Assembly (NCBI GenBank): GCA_942493215.1
Contig: OW818670.1
Span: 1,302,001 to 1,366,000 of the forward strand
Direction: 5' to 3'
Length of the DNA stretch: 64,000 nucleotides
Origin: G942493215 sp942493215
GTDB lineage: Bacteria > Bacillota_I > Bacilli_A > RF39 > UBA660
The notes under the pieces were generated by a model. That model saw only the letters and a list, made by a program, of their open reading frames with translations, was not told the origin of the DNA and made no database searches. Positions 24,893 through 33,856 of this stretch are shown in pieces; the stretch's first letter is position 1; each line of letters opens with the position of its first letter. The translations under genes and the position numbers were made by a program.

Positions 24893-25947
24893 TTCATTTT
24901 CTTTAATAGTTCATACATCTCACTACGATCATAAACAACATTAGTTTTAGCAATGAAGACAACTACTATAACTAATAAGATGCCATACATAATATATCCT
25001 AAAACACTATCTTTCAATACATATACAATCGAAGCAAGAGCAAATAATAAATCGATACAATATATTATAATAACCGTTGCTCGTTGTGATAAGTTACGAT
25101 TTAATAATTGATGATGAATATGAAAGCGATCAGGAGTAGAAATTTTCTCGCCTTTTAATTTTCTTCTTACAATCGCGAAGAAGGTATCGAGAATCGGAAT
25201 AGCTAATACAAGTAGGGGAATAATTAAGCTTGACATAGTAACGTTTTTAAATCCTAAAAGGGCAATTACCGCAATAATAAAACCTAAGAACATTGATCCC
25301 GAATCACCCATAAATATTTTAGCCGGATAGAAATTATGAAACAAGAACCCAATGCACGCTCCAAGCATTACAAAACATAAAGTAAAATCTAAACCACGTG
25401 ATCCCATATAGGTAGCAATTATACCAATAGTTAAGAAGTATATAGCTGATATGCCACCAGCAAGACCATCTAAACCATCTATTAAATTAATACAGTTAAT
25501 ACATCCTAAAATAAATAATAATGTTAATGGATAGGATAAAATATTAAAATTAATATAAAAGCCAAAAGCATCAATATTAACTAATAATACTTTACCATAG
25601 AATATTACAATACAAGCAGCAATAATTTGACCAATAAGCTTATATTTTGCCCCTAAAGGCTTAATATCATCAATCATACCCGTAATAACAATGATAAAAC
25701 TACCTATTAAAACCGAATTCATCATAGTACTAGGTTGACCAAATAGAATATAACCTGTTAAGAACCCTAAAAATATTCCTAAACCACCTAAACGAGGCAT
25801 TGGTTTAATATGAACCTTTCGTTCATTAGGTATATCCATAGCGCCCACATGCAAAGCAATCTTCTTAACTATTTGGACATAGAATGTAGTTAATCCACAA
25901 ATTGATAAAACGATTAGTAAAATATAAAGAATATCATTATTTGACAT
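24880..25947 (-). CDS. tagO: Undecaprenyl-phosphate GlcNAc-1-phosphate transferase (TagO/WecA type)
   Basis: 355 aa polytopic GT4 enzyme that starts teichoic acid or other wall polymer synthesis by placing GlcNAc-1-P on undecaprenyl-P. Motifs: MPRLGGLGIFLGFL, catalytic Asp pair GMIDDIKPLGAKYK, NLIDGLDGLAGGIS, KIFMGDSGSMFLGF and the C-terminal loop RFHIHHQLLNRNLSQR. About ten membrane helices. It ends in TGA, supporting the standard code. Monocistronic; SD GGTGATA before the ATG. Confidence 0.92.
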   Translation of the reverse strand: MSNNDILYILLIVLSICGLTTFYVQIVKKIALHVGAMDIPNERKVHIKPMPRLGGLGIFLGFLTGYILFGQPSTMMNSVLIGSFIIVITGMIDDIKPLGAKYKLIGQIIAACIVIFYGKVLLVNIDAFGFYINFNILSYPLTLLFILGCINCINLIDGLDGLAGGISAIYFLTIGIIATYMGSRGLDFTLCFVMLGACIGFLFHNFYPAKIFMGDSGSMFLGFIIAVIALLGFKNVTMSSLIIPLLVLAIPILDTFFAIVRRKLKGEKISTPDRFHIHHQLLNRNLSQRATVIIIYCIDLLFALASIVYVLKDSVLGYIMYGILLVIVVVFIAKTNVVYDRSEMYELLKKMKIKK

Positions 25948-26055
25948 TTATATCACCGTATAAATTATAGCAAATTTTGTCACAATAGTCCATAGATAAA
26001 TATAAATAATGTATACCTATACTTTTATTAATGGTATAATAATATTGGTGATAAG

Positions 26056-26268
26056 ATGGAAGAAAATAATACAAATAGTCAAAGTACTAATTCAAAGATT
26101 GAAGAATTAGAAAAACGTATTAAAAAAATAGAAGATAAAATGCACCGTGATCAAACAATAAAAAAAATTACCTATATAATATATATAGTTGCCTTAATAG
26201 GTATTTCTATTTTCGCTTACTTCTACTATAATAGTATTTCTAATGGTATCTTGGGATTATTAAAGTAA
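26056..26268 (+). CDS. Small membrane protein with coiled-coil N-terminus, 70 aa
   Basis: A charged helix (SKIEELEKRIKKIEDKMHRD) followed by one membrane span (ITYIIYIVALIGISIFAYFY). No signal peptide, so probably N-in. SD GGTGATAAG before the ATG. It lies just before mscL; no known function. Confidence 0.6.
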   Translation: MEENNTNSQSTNSKIEELEKRIKKIEDKMHRDQTIKKITYIIYIVALIGISIFAYFYYNSISNGILGLLK

Positions 26269-26318
26269 ATTTATTTACAAATAATAAAAAAATTGATAAA
26301 CTAATGGTGGTGATGTAA

Positions 26319-26750
26319 ATGAAAAAGAAGAAAATAGTTAAAAAAGAAAAAATTAATAAGATGATTGAAGAATTTAAAAAGTTTATTGCTAGGGGAAATG
26401 TTATTGATCTAGCGGTAGGTGTCATTATTGGTGGTGCTTTTGGTAAAATTGTTACCTCATTAGTTAATGATATCCTAATGCCAATAATTGGAATTATTTT
26501 AGGAGGTTTAGATTTTACCGGTCTTAAATTAAAATTTAATAATGCCGAAATACTATATGGTAACTTTATTCAAAATATTATTGATTTTCTAATTGTAGCT
26601 TTCTGTATTTTCTTTATGGTTAAACTTGTTAATCGCCTTGTTAAAACCAAAGAAGTTGAAAAAAAGGAAGAACCAGTTAAGAAAACAGATGAAGTATTAT
26701 TATTAGAAGAAATAAGAAATTTATTAAAAGAAAAAAACAGGAATAAATAA
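26319..26750 (+). CDS. mscL: Large-conductance mechanosensitive channel MscL
   Basis: 143 aa. The family core begins at MIEEFKKFIARGNVIDLAVG, where most MscL proteins start; here a Lys-rich 14-residue extension (MKKKKIVKKEKINK) precedes it. ATG 26319 has the SD GGTGGTGAT, but ATG 26361 is possible. First pore helix VIDLAVGVIIGGAFGKIVTS, second helix NIIDFLIVAFCIFFMVKLVN, and C-terminal charged bundle LLLEEIRNLLKEK. It releases solutes on osmotic down-shock. Confidence 0.93.
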   Translation: MKKKKIVKKEKINKMIEEFKKFIARGNVIDLAVGVIIGGAFGKIVTSLVNDILMPIIGIILGGLDFTGLKLKFNNAEILYGNFIQNIIDFLIVAFCIFFMVKLVNRLVKTKEVEKKEEPVKKTDEVLLLEEIRNLLKEKNRNK

Positions 26751-26764
26751 TATCCTGTTTTTTA
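26733..26764. terminator. Bidirectional terminator between mscL and the 26762 small gene
   Basis: AAAAACAGGA/TCCTGTTTTT stem with flanking A- and T-runs. Confidence 0.75.
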
Positions 26765-26872
26765 CATAAAAAACAAACTAGCAACATATGAACCAATAAT
26801 AGCAAACAATAAAATAAACTTAACTATTTTTTGCCAATTGATTTTGAATTTAAATAACTTCTTCTTTTGCAT
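26762..26872 (-). CDS. Possible 36-aa membrane peptide
   Basis: Short reading frame on the minus strand: basic start MQKKKLFKFKINWQKIVK, then one membrane span (FILLFAIIGSYVASLFFM). A clean SD GAGGTGA (26878-26884) lies 5 nt before the ATG, and it ends at the shared terminator with mscL. This layout fits a real small protein, but it is too short to be sure. Confidence 0.45.
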   Translation of the reverse strand: MQKKKLFKFKINWQKIVKFILLFAIIGSYVASLFFM

Positions 26873-26963
26873 CAATGTCACCTCATATATTAATTATAAT
26901 ACAACTTTTATAAAATAGGAATAAAAAGTTTTAAAGTTAATAATATTTATTGAGGTGAAGGTA

Positions 26964-27584
26964 ATGCACATAATGGACAACCTAAAAGAGGTTATGAAAA
27001 ATCAAAAGAAAATGATTATATTTCTCTTAGGTATAACTGTATTAGGAATAATATTTGGATCAATATTTAATATAATGCTTAACGCCAATGACAAAAAGTT
27101 AGTCCAAGAATATATTGGGAAATTCTTTTTAGATGTTCAAAACAATAGTATTAATTATAGTAGTAGTTTAATAAAAGTTCTCACTAACAATCTAAGTTAT
27201 ATAGTTGTTACCTGGTTATTAGGAATATCGATAATTGGTTTACCAATATCCTTATTTATGTATTTTATAAATGCTATTATTTTGGGTTTTTCCATAACCA
27301 GTATTATCAGTGTTTATCATGCCAAAGGTATTATATATGGTTTAGCGTATGTTTTCCCCCATCAAATAATAGGTATATTAATAAATACCTTCTTAATGGT
27401 ATATGTAATAACACTATCACTATTTCTTATAAAAGCCGTATTCAACAAACAAACAGTCAATTTTAAGAATATTATTAATCGTTATTTATTTGTTTTAGGC
27501 ACATGTATAATTGTTATTATCTTAAATAGTTTAATAGAGGTGTTTATTATGCCATTTTTAGTTAGACTTGCCGTTTCCCTTTAA
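26964..27584 (+). CDS. spoIIM: SpoIIM family membrane protein
   Basis: 206 aa from ATG 26964 (SD GAGGTGA 7 nt upstream; the GTG at 26955 lies within that SD). Five hydrophobic segments with the SpoIIM/DUF95 pattern: first helix MIIFLLGITVLGIIFGSIF, then LSYIVVTWLLGISIIGLPIS, and the central YVFPHQIIGILINTFLMVYV. In Bacillus SpoIIM with SpoIID and SpoIIP drives engulfment of the forespore. The broader family also occurs in non-sporulators, but cotE and ylbJ in this window favour the spore role. Confidence 0.82.
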   Translation: MHIMDNLKEVMKNQKKMIIFLLGITVLGIIFGSIFNIMLNANDKKLVQEYIGKFFLDVQNNSINYSSSLIKVLTNNLSYIVVTWLLGISIIGLPISLFMYFINAIILGFSITSIISVYHAKGIIYGLAYVFPHQIIGILINTFLMVYVITLSLFLIKAVFNKQTVNFKNIINRYLFVLGTCIIVIILNSLIEVFIMPFLVRLAVSL

Positions 27585-27631
27585 TAAAATATATGATATA
27601 ATTAGGTAATAAAAAAGAGTGGGTGATTTAT

Positions 27632-28744
27632 ATGTCTAAGAGAGTAGTTATAGGAATGAGTGGGGGAGTAGATAGTAGTGTAGCAGCCCTACTCTTAAAA
27701 GAAGCTGGTTATGAAGTAATTGGTCTTTTTATGCGTAATTGGGATTCTAGTATTAATAATGACTATTTAGGTAATCCCAATTTAAATAATAGTAATATTT
27801 GTCCTCAAGAAATGGATTATAATGATGCTTTAGAAGTATGTAATAGGTTAGATATTCCTCTTCATCGGATTGATTTTGTTAAAGAGTATTGGGATAATGT
27901 ATTTACTTATTTCTTAGATGAATTAAAAAAAGGAAGAACTCCTAATCCTGATGTCATGTGTAATAAATATATTAAGTTTGATTGTTTTATTACCGAAGCT
28001 AAAAAGTTAGGAGCTGATTATGTCGCAACTGGTCATTATGCCATATTAAAAGATGGTAAATTATATAAAGCTATTGATCATAATAAAGATCAAACCTATT
28101 TCTTATCACAACTAACTAATAAACAATTAGAAAATATCTTATTTCCTATTGGAGAATTAGAAAAACCGGCTGTTCGCGATATAGCCCAAAAATATGATTT
28201 AAATACTGCTAGAAAGAAAGATTCTACCGGTATATGCTTTATAGGTGAACGTAACTTTAAGTCATTCTTGCAGAATTACTTGCCTAATATTCCGGGTCAT
28301 ATCATTGACATTGAAACAAATAAAACAATTGGTGATCATATTGGTTTAATGTATTATACGATTGGTCAAAGACGAGGACTAAATATTGGTGGTAATGATG
28401 AACGAATATTTGTTGTAGGTAAAGATTTAACTAATAATATCTTATATATAGCTCATGGTGAAGATAATGAATATCTTAAAAGTGATGAAGCATATATTGA
28501 ACAAGTTAATTGGATAAGTACAAATAAACCATCAGAATGTATGGCCAAATTTCGTTATCGTCAAGAAGATAATCCTATCCATATTGAATATCTTGATAAT
28601 GGTGATATTATCGTTAAATATCCACAGAAAGTTAAAGCTGTTACGCCTGGACAAGCATGCGTCTTCTATTTAGGTGAAGAATGTCTTGGTGGGGGAATTA
28701 TTAAAGAGGTAAGAAAAGATAATAAAAGATTATGGTATTTATAA
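27632..28744 (+). CDS. mnmA: tRNA-specific 2-thiouridylase MnmA
   Basis: 370 aa. PP-loop GMSGGVDSSVAALLL, first catalytic Cys in NPDVMCNKYIKF, second Cys in STGICFIGERNFKSFL, and YTIGQRRGLNIGG. It thiolates U34 of Lys, Glu and Gln tRNAs using sulfur relayed from a cysteine desulfurase. ATG 27632 chosen over GTG 27623 because the SD GGGTGAT overlaps the latter. Monocistronic with its own terminator. Confidence 0.95.
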   Translation: MSKRVVIGMSGGVDSSVAALLLKEAGYEVIGLFMRNWDSSINNDYLGNPNLNNSNICPQEMDYNDALEVCNRLDIPLHRIDFVKEYWDNVFTYFLDELKKGRTPNPDVMCNKYIKFDCFITEAKKLGADYVATGHYAILKDGKLYKAIDHNKDQTYFLSQLTNKQLENILFPIGELEKPAVRDIAQKYDLNTARKKDSTGICFIGERNFKSFLQNYLPNIPGHIIDIETNKTIGDHIGLMYYTIGQRRGLNIGGNDERIFVVGKDLTNNILYIAHGEDNEYLKSDEAYIEQVNWISTNKPSECMAKFRYRQEDNPIHIEYLDNGDIIVKYPQKVKAVTPGQACVFYLGEECLGGGIIKEVRKDNKRLWYL

Positions 28745-28770
28745 AAATGTTGATAAACAACATTTTTTTA
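28743..28770 (+). terminator. Rho-independent terminator of mnmA
   Basis: AAAAATGTTG/CAACATTTTT stem, ATAAA loop, T-run. Confidence 0.85.
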
Positions 28771-28819
28771 TGATATTAACAATATTTAATATATCATATC
28801 GTTTACTTTTACTTTACGC

Positions 28820-28847
28820 TTGACATTTGACACAGAAATGCTAAAAT
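28820..28847 (+). promoter_or_regulatory. Sigma-A promoter of the HTH protein gene
   Basis: TTGACA (28820-28825), 16-nt spacer, TAAAAT (28842-28847), 21 nt before the ATG at 28869. Confidence 0.7.
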
Positions 28848-28868
28848 GATAGTAGGAGGTTTTAAGAA

Positions 28869-29645
28869 ATGGACAGATTAAACGAAATATTACATGAATT
28901 AGGTATATCAAAAGTAAAATTAGCGAAATTTCTAGGAGTATCACGTCAAATGATTTATAACTACCTAGAATTAGATGATATAAATAAATGGCCTAAAGAT
29001 AAAAAGGTTATGTTACTAAACTTATTAGGAATAAAAGCATCAGAAGAACTAGATTCTATAAAAGTAGATACTGATTATATTATTGGGGTTGAAGCTAGAA
29101 TAAATAGTCTTTTTGATAGTAACAATAAAAGTGATCTTCAAGAATCTAATACCGTATTTACTGGTTTAGGAAAAAGAGAGAAAGAATTATTGCATTTAAT
29201 AATTGATATTGTAAAAGAAAAACTAGAAGATTCCGATGATAGTGATGCTTACTTTACAATGTTATACTTATATCATTTCTTACAATCAATTGATAGTTCT
29301 AAAGAACTAAAATATATGTTAGGTTATGTTAGCAAAGCAACGGGATTCGTTAAACCTACAGAGTTTGCTTTCGATGAAGATGAACAATTTTTATTTGAAA
29401 GTATTATGTTCTCAGCTATGACATTATATAGTAGCGGTGGTACATCTAAATCAAAGATAATTGAGTCACATAAACGCTTTGTTAATCAAATTGAACAAAA
29501 AAATGAAGAAAAAATGAGTCGTACTTTAGAACTTAATACGATTAAAGTTCAAGCCTTAAAAGAATTGGGCTATACAGAGATTAATGAACAAAATGCTGCC
29601 GAAATATTTGAAAAAATTGCAGAAATTCAATCACGAAAAGTATAA
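28869..29645 (+). CDS. HTH (XRE-like) domain protein, 258 aa
   Basis: The N-terminus has a lambda-repressor-like helix-turn-helix (ILHELGISKVKLAKFLGVSR, QMIYNYL), so DNA binding is likely. The rest is helical and unrecognised (FTGLGKREKELLHLIIDIVK; LELNTIKVQALKELGYTEIN near the end), possibly a dimerisation or sensory domain. No membrane segment. Strong SD AGGAGG and consensus promoter. The target is not evident: it is not divergent from any candidate regulon and is monocistronic. Confidence 0.72.
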   Translation: MDRLNEILHELGISKVKLAKFLGVSRQMIYNYLELDDINKWPKDKKVMLLNLLGIKASEELDSIKVDTDYIIGVEARINSLFDSNNKSDLQESNTVFTGLGKREKELLHLIIDIVKEKLEDSDDSDAYFTMLYLYHFLQSIDSSKELKYMLGYVSKATGFVKPTEFAFDEDEQFLFESIMFSAMTLYSSGGTSKSKIIESHKRFVNQIEQKNEEKMSRTLELNTIKVQALKELGYTEINEQNAAEIFEKIAEIQSRKV

Positions 29646-29667
29646 GGAGGCTTACGGCCTTCTTTTA
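29644..29667 (+). terminator. Rho-independent terminator
   Basis: AAGGAGGC/GGCCTTCTT stem (one wobble) and T-run immediately after the HTH gene stop. Confidence 0.75.
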
Positions 29668-29723
29668 ATTTAATAAGTAAAAAGTAGGGGAGACCAATTA
29701 TATAAAGAAAGGAAGTAATGAGT

Positions 29724-29948
29724 ATGAATTTATATTTTGAAATTTATAAAAGTCCAGGTAATATGCTATACTATTGGCGTTTAAGAAAGATATGTATCCC
29801 CTCTAAATATCAATTTAGCAACGATGACTTTGAAATAGATGAAATTATTGCTACCGGACATCAAGGATATCATGATATAGAAAGTGTTAAAAGCGATATA
29901 AAAAAAGTTATCTCCGCTATCCCTAGTACTAATATTAAGGTAATTTAA
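29724..29948 (+). CDS. Small YegP/DUF1508-like protein, 74 aa
   Basis: The pattern FEIYKSPGNMLYYWRLRK ... IIATGHQGYHDIESVKSDIK follows the YegP-like fold (aromatic strand, W-R-L, I-ATG--Y, then a helix with I-SVK). These are small DNA/RNA- or heme-neutral proteins of unknown role. ATG 29724 is preferred over 29718 because SD AAGGAAG is 8 nt upstream. Assignment is by eye. Confidence 0.55.
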   Translation: MNLYFEIYKSPGNMLYYWRLRKICIPSKYQFSNDDFEIDEIIATGHQGYHDIESVKSDIKKVISAIPSTNIKVI

Positions 29949-30336
29949 AAAATATATGACTCCCCTAACTCATTTTAGCTTCAGAGTAGAAGAGGATATA
30001 TCATAATAAAGGTATAACCATCCATCTAATATTCATAATAAGTAATACAGATATATATCCATCAAATTAAATTACTATTAATCTTGAATTAAAAAATATA
30101 TTTAAAATAAATTATTTATAAAAAAAATATTTAGATGTTATAATATGCATAATAATATTATATATAAACAATATAAGTAATATGTATTAAATTAATATGT
30201 GATATATTTGCATTATAATTCAATAGTTATTCATCTAAATACAATTGTAATTAACTTCATATAATGTATATTATGTTAACTTCTATTAATGCATATATTT
30301 TAATAAAATGGGTAATAATATTAACGGGTGATTATA
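29949..30336. other. AT-rich intergenic stretch, no gene seen
   Basis: About 390 nt of very AT-rich sequence with many ATAT and TTAA runs and stops in all frames. I see no tRNA, riboswitch or repeat array. Promoter-like TATAAT boxes are too common here to be meaningful. Confidence 0.5.
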
Positions 30337-30522
30337 ATGAAGAATAATAGTAGATCAAATATGCAAAATAATAAAGTTGGTACTACTTCAAGTTTGAAAA
30401 ACAATGCTTCAAGAGGCAACAATCTTCAAACTAACAGTAAAAATGCTAACAATGATCTAGGTTTTGACAGTACAAGTAATCGTACTGCCAATCGATCTAA
30501 TAACGCATATGATTGCAAGTAG
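30337..30522 (+). CDS. Asn/Ser-rich small hydrophilic protein, 61 aa
   Basis: ATG 30337 with SD GGGTGAT. Composition is about one-third Asn plus Ser, Lys and Arg (MKNNSRSNMQNNKVGTTSSL, LGFDSTSNRTANRSNNAYDC). No signal or membrane segment. The make-up loosely recalls gamma-type small acid-soluble spore proteins, which are Asn/Gln-rich, but the classic FGTEFASET repeat is absent. Terminator follows. Confidence 0.5.
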   Translation: MKNNSRSNMQNNKVGTTSSLKNNASRGNNLQTNSKNANNDLGFDSTSNRTANRSNNAYDCK

Positions 30523-30540
30523 ATGTATAATCTACCCACT

Positions 30541-30566
30541 AAGAGGCCTATAATGGTCTCTTTTTG
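30541..30566 (+). terminator. Rho-independent terminator
   Basis: AAGAGGCC/GGTCTCTT stem and T-run after the 30337 gene, just before the convergent zupT stop. Confidence 0.75.
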
Positions 30567-31307
30567 TTATACTAATAAACTATGAACAATTAGCATTATA
30601 ATTATTCCCATCATTAAAAAGATAATTGTTTGCTTTTTATTATCTATTAATGATGTAGGTATTAGTTCACATAAAGAAATATTTATCATAATACCCGCTA
30701 TTATGGCATAAAGCATACCCATCATAATATCATTAATATATTTTAAAAAGATAAAAGCTATAATGCTACCAAATATTTCTGATATACCTGTTATCGTAGA
30801 ATATGCAATAGCCTTTCCCCTACTTTTAGTGGCGTAAAAAATAGGTAAAGCAATGCTTATACCTTCCGGAATATTATGCATACCAATTGCCATAGCTAAA
30901 GTAATACCTAAATTTAGATTACTATTACTTGTTAGGAATGTGGCTATACCTTCCGGAATATTATGTAAAACAATTGCTATTAAAGATAATAATCCAATTC
31001 TTAATAGCTTATTATCACCTACTTTCTTGGTCAATTCGTGGCCAAAATAGGTTGACAATAAAAAACCAATCATAATAAATAAAAATATTAGACTTAAATT
31101 AAAAATTGTAATATAATGTAATGCAAAAATATTAAAAGCGGATGGCAATAAATCAGTAATGGATACAGTAAACATTACCCCAGCCGCAAAAGCTAGGGCT
31201 CGTGTAATAATCGATTTTTTAGTTTTAACAAATATTATAATAGTTCCCAATACTGTAGATATTCCCGCTATTCCACTAATAATAAATGCATTTAATGTAT
31301 TATTCAT
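30567..31307 (-). CDS. zupT: ZIP family divalent metal transporter (ZupT-like)
   Basis: 246 aa, eight predicted helices. The two metal-site helices each carry HNIPEG (IAIVLHNIPEGIATF and MAIGMHNIPEGISIAL), the hallmark of bacterial ZIP/ZupT importers of zinc, iron or manganese. Between TM3 and TM4 there is only a short loop. SD AAGGTGA before the ATG. Monocistronic; no metal-responsive operator recognised. Confidence 0.9.
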   Translation of the reverse strand: MNNTLNAFIISGIAGISTVLGTIIIFVKTKKSIITRALAFAAGVMFTVSITDLLPSAFNIFALHYITIFNLSLIFLFIMIGFLLSTYFGHELTKKVGDNKLLRIGLLSLIAIVLHNIPEGIATFLTSNSNLNLGITLAMAIGMHNIPEGISIALPIFYATKSRGKAIAYSTITGISEIFGSIIAFIFLKYINDIMMGMLYAIIAGIMINISLCELIPTSLIDNKKQTIIFLMMGIIIMLIVHSLLV

Positions 31308-31329
31308 AAATCACCTTATTAATTATATG

Positions 31330-31361
31330 AAAAAAGATAAATAAAAATATATTTATCTTTT
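31330..31361 (-). terminator. Rho-independent terminator of xerD
   Basis: AAAGATAAAT/ATTTATCTTT stem, T-run on the minus strand. Confidence 0.75.
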
Positions 31362-32277
31362 ATTTTCCATGAGGATGAAAATTATTATAATTTTCTTTTA
31401 ATTTATCATTAGATATATGGGTATATATTTGGGTAGTAGAAATATCCGAATGTCCTAGTAATTCTTGAATACTACGTAAATCAGCCCCATAGTTTAATAA
31501 GTGGGATGCAAATGAATGTCTAATAACATGAGGTGAGATAAAAGTCTTTATGCCTTTTAATTCTGCTTGTTTTTTAATGATTTTAAAGAACCCTACTCTC
31601 GTCATTACTTGACCATGATTATTTAAAAATAGATAATCATTATATTCATTTTTAACCATTATAGGGCGATAATTATTAAGATAATTACTTACAGCTGTTG
31701 TGGCATAATCGCCAAGGGGAATAATACGTTCTTTATTACCTTTACCAATTACTCTAACGATATTATTATTTAAATCAACATCTTGAATCTTTAAGTTAAC
31801 TAACTCGCTAACTCTTAAACCTGTAGCGTACATTAATTCTAGCATCGCTTTATTACGAAAACTGTATTGATCTTTTAGCTCCACATCCAGTAATTTATTA
31901 ATCTCATCAATTGTTAAAACATGAGGTAAAGATTTTCCTATTTTAGGAGCTACTATTCCATTCATAGGATCATTTTTAATAAGGTCATTAATCATTAAAT
32001 ATTTATAAAATGATCTTAATGATGATTCAGCCCGCATAATAGACTTACTCGAAAGATGAATATTAGTTAAATGTTTTAAATATTCTTTTAGATCTGAATT
32101 ATTAATATGGTTAAGTTCTTTTTTATTAAAAAACAAGTAAAATTCTTTTAGATCACTATAGTAAGAGAATACAGTATTATCATTATATTTTTTATCAATA
32201 ATTAAATAATCAATATAGCTACTAATAAGAATATTATTTAAATGATCGGCTTCCATTTTAGCATATATCTTACTCAT
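31360..32277 (-). CDS. xerD: Tyrosine recombinase XerD
   Basis: 305 aa, normal Xer length. N-terminal SAM-like core-binding domain (SYIDYLIIDKKYNDNTVFSY). The catalytic domain has Arg in LMYATGLRVSELVNLKI, Lys in VIGKGNKERIIPL, H-x-x-R in SPHVIRHSFASHLL, His in LGHSDISTTQIYTHI and Tyr in the latter. No neighbouring integrase-type cargo, so it is the housekeeping dimer-resolution recombinase rather than a mobile-element integrase. XerC versus XerD is a family-level guess. Confidence 0.88.
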   Translation of the reverse strand: MSKIYAKMEADHLNNILISSYIDYLIIDKKYNDNTVFSYYSDLKEFYLFFNKKELNHINNSDLKEYLKHLTNIHLSSKSIMRAESSLRSFYKYLMINDLIKNDPMNGIVAPKIGKSLPHVLTIDEINKLLDVELKDQYSFRNKAMLELMYATGLRVSELVNLKIQDVDLNNNIVRVIGKGNKERIIPLGDYATTAVSNYLNNYRPIMVKNEYNDYLFLNNHGQVMTRVGFFKIIKKQAELKGIKTFISPHVIRHSFASHLLNYGADLRSIQELLGHSDISTTQIYTHISNDKLKENYNNFHPHGK

Positions 32278-32354
32278 TAAATCACCTATTATAATTATAC
32301 CATAACACTATCATTTTAATTAAAATTTTGATAAAATACATATAGGTGATAAAT

Positions 32355-33569
32355 ATGAATGAACCATTAGCAATAAAATTAAGACCCATATGTTTAGATG
32401 AGATAATTGGTCAGCAACATTTAGTTGGTGATAAGATGGTAATACGCAATATGGTTAATAATAAGCATCTTTTTTCAATGATATTATATGGTAAACCTGG
32501 TATTGGTAAAACCAGTATTGCGGAAGCAATAATTAAAGAATTAGATTTAAAATATCGTTATTTAAACGCTGTAATTAATAACAAGAAAGATTTTGATACA
32601 GTAATTGAAGAAACTAAATTATATGGTAATATGGTTGTTATTATGGATGAAATACATCGCTTAAATAAAGATAAACAAGATTTATTACTACCCTACCTGG
32701 AAAATGGTTTAATTACTTTAATTGGTATGACAACCGCTAATCCATATCATAGTATCAATCCAGCTATAAGAAGTAGAACGCAAATATTCGAACTACATGA
32801 ATTAACAGAAGAAGATATTGTTAATGGTATTAAGAAAGCATGTACTAGTGAATATTTAAAAGGAATAATCATTAATGATGAAGAAATCAATTATATTGCC
32901 AGGATAAGTGGCGGTGATTTAAGATATGCTTATAATATTTTAGAAATTGCTTTTTATTCTTCCAGTGATGGTCAAGTTACTAGGGATATACTGACTAAAA
33001 TTAATAGTAAGCCCCAATTCTTCCATGATAAAAATGATGATGGTTATTATGATGTCTTAAGTGCCTTTCAAAAATCTATTCGTGGTAGTGATGTCAATGC
33101 TGCTCTTCATTATTTAGCAAGAATGATTGAAGCTGATGATTTTGATAGTATTTTTAGAAGAATGACGGTTATTGCCTATGAAGACATTGGTCTTGCTAAT
33201 CCTAGTATGGGTCCAAAAATAGATGCCGCTATTCATGCTTGTGAACGTTTAGGAATGCCAGAAGCTCGGATCATCCTTAGTAATGTTATTATCGAATTAG
33301 CTCTTTCTCCTAAGTCTAATAGTGCTATTCTAGCTATTGATAATGCATTAAATGATATAAGAAAAGGTAATGTTGGTAATGTCCCTAATCATATTAAAAC
33401 AACATCACCTGATTATCTATATCCTCATAATTATCCTAATGCTTATGTTAAGCAACAATACTTGCCTGATAAACTAGTTGGTAAAGAATATTACTATCCT
33501 AAAGCTACTAGTCAATATGAACGAAATCTAAAAGCTATCTATAATAATCTTAGAAAACTTGACAAATAG
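32355..33569 (+). CDS. rarA: Replication-associated recombination protein RarA (MgsA)
   Basis: 404 aa AAA+ ATPase. Starts with ATG 32355 behind SD AGGTGAT. Walker A GKPGIGKTSIAEAI, Walker B VVIMDEIHRL, sensor TTANPYHSINPAIRSRT, and the C-terminal tetramerisation domain with YEDIGLANPSMGPKI and YLPDKLVGKEYYYPK. It acts at stalled replication forks. Divergent from xerD with about 77 nt between. Confidence 0.94.
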   Translation: MNEPLAIKLRPICLDEIIGQQHLVGDKMVIRNMVNNKHLFSMILYGKPGIGKTSIAEAIIKELDLKYRYLNAVINNKKDFDTVIEETKLYGNMVVIMDEIHRLNKDKQDLLLPYLENGLITLIGMTTANPYHSINPAIRSRTQIFELHELTEEDIVNGIKKACTSEYLKGIIINDEEINYIARISGGDLRYAYNILEIAFYSSSDGQVTRDILTKINSKPQFFHDKNDDGYYDVLSAFQKSIRGSDVNAALHYLARMIEADDFDSIFRRMTVIAYEDIGLANPSMGPKIDAAIHACERLGMPEARIILSNVIIELALSPKSNSAILAIDNALNDIRKGNVGNVPNHIKTTSPDYLYPHNYPNAYVKQQYLPDKLVGKEYYYPKATSQYERNLKAIYNNLRKLDK

Positions 33570-33614
33570 GCCATTTTAAGTTATAGTATTCCTTACCTTG
33601 AGGGGGGTAAGAAT

Positions 33615-33824
33615 ATGAAATTAAATATAAATAAAATAAGTTACTTATTATTATGTTCTATAGGTATAGCTTTAGGAATATTTACTTCAGCTGTATCATT
33701 ACTAACAACATATAATATCTATAGTTATGCCATATTATTTACAACATATTATTTAGTAATAAAAATGGCTAAGGCCATTAGAAAATATCCAATATTTACT
33801 GAAAGAAATGATATAGCAAAATAA
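33615..33824 (+). CDS. Small membrane protein, 69 aa
   Basis: Two hydrophobic helices (ISYLLLCSIGIALGIFTSAV, YSYAILFTTYYLVIKMA) and a charged C-terminal tail. SD GAGGGGGGTAAG before ATG 33615, and a terminator behind. Unknown function. Confidence 0.6.
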   Translation: MKLNINKISYLLLCSIGIALGIFTSAVSLLTTYNIYSYAILFTTYYLVIKMAKAIRKYPIFTERNDIAK

Positions 33825-33848
33825 AAGACGTATATAACGTCTTTTTTA
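33823..33848. terminator. Terminator between the 33615 gene and holA
   Basis: AAAAGACGT/ACGTCTTTT stem with T-run; can serve both converging genes. Confidence 0.8.
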
Positions 33849-33856
33849 TTTTAATA

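Noticed and set aside
29949..30336. Replication-origin-like DnaA-box cluster in the AT-rich desert
   Set aside because: No clear TTATCCACA-type boxes, no dnaA or dnaN nearby; it is simply AT-rich.
31360..32277. XerD-like protein as integrase of a mobile element
   Set aside because: Length and motifs are housekeeping Xer type; no attachment repeats or cargo genes next to it.
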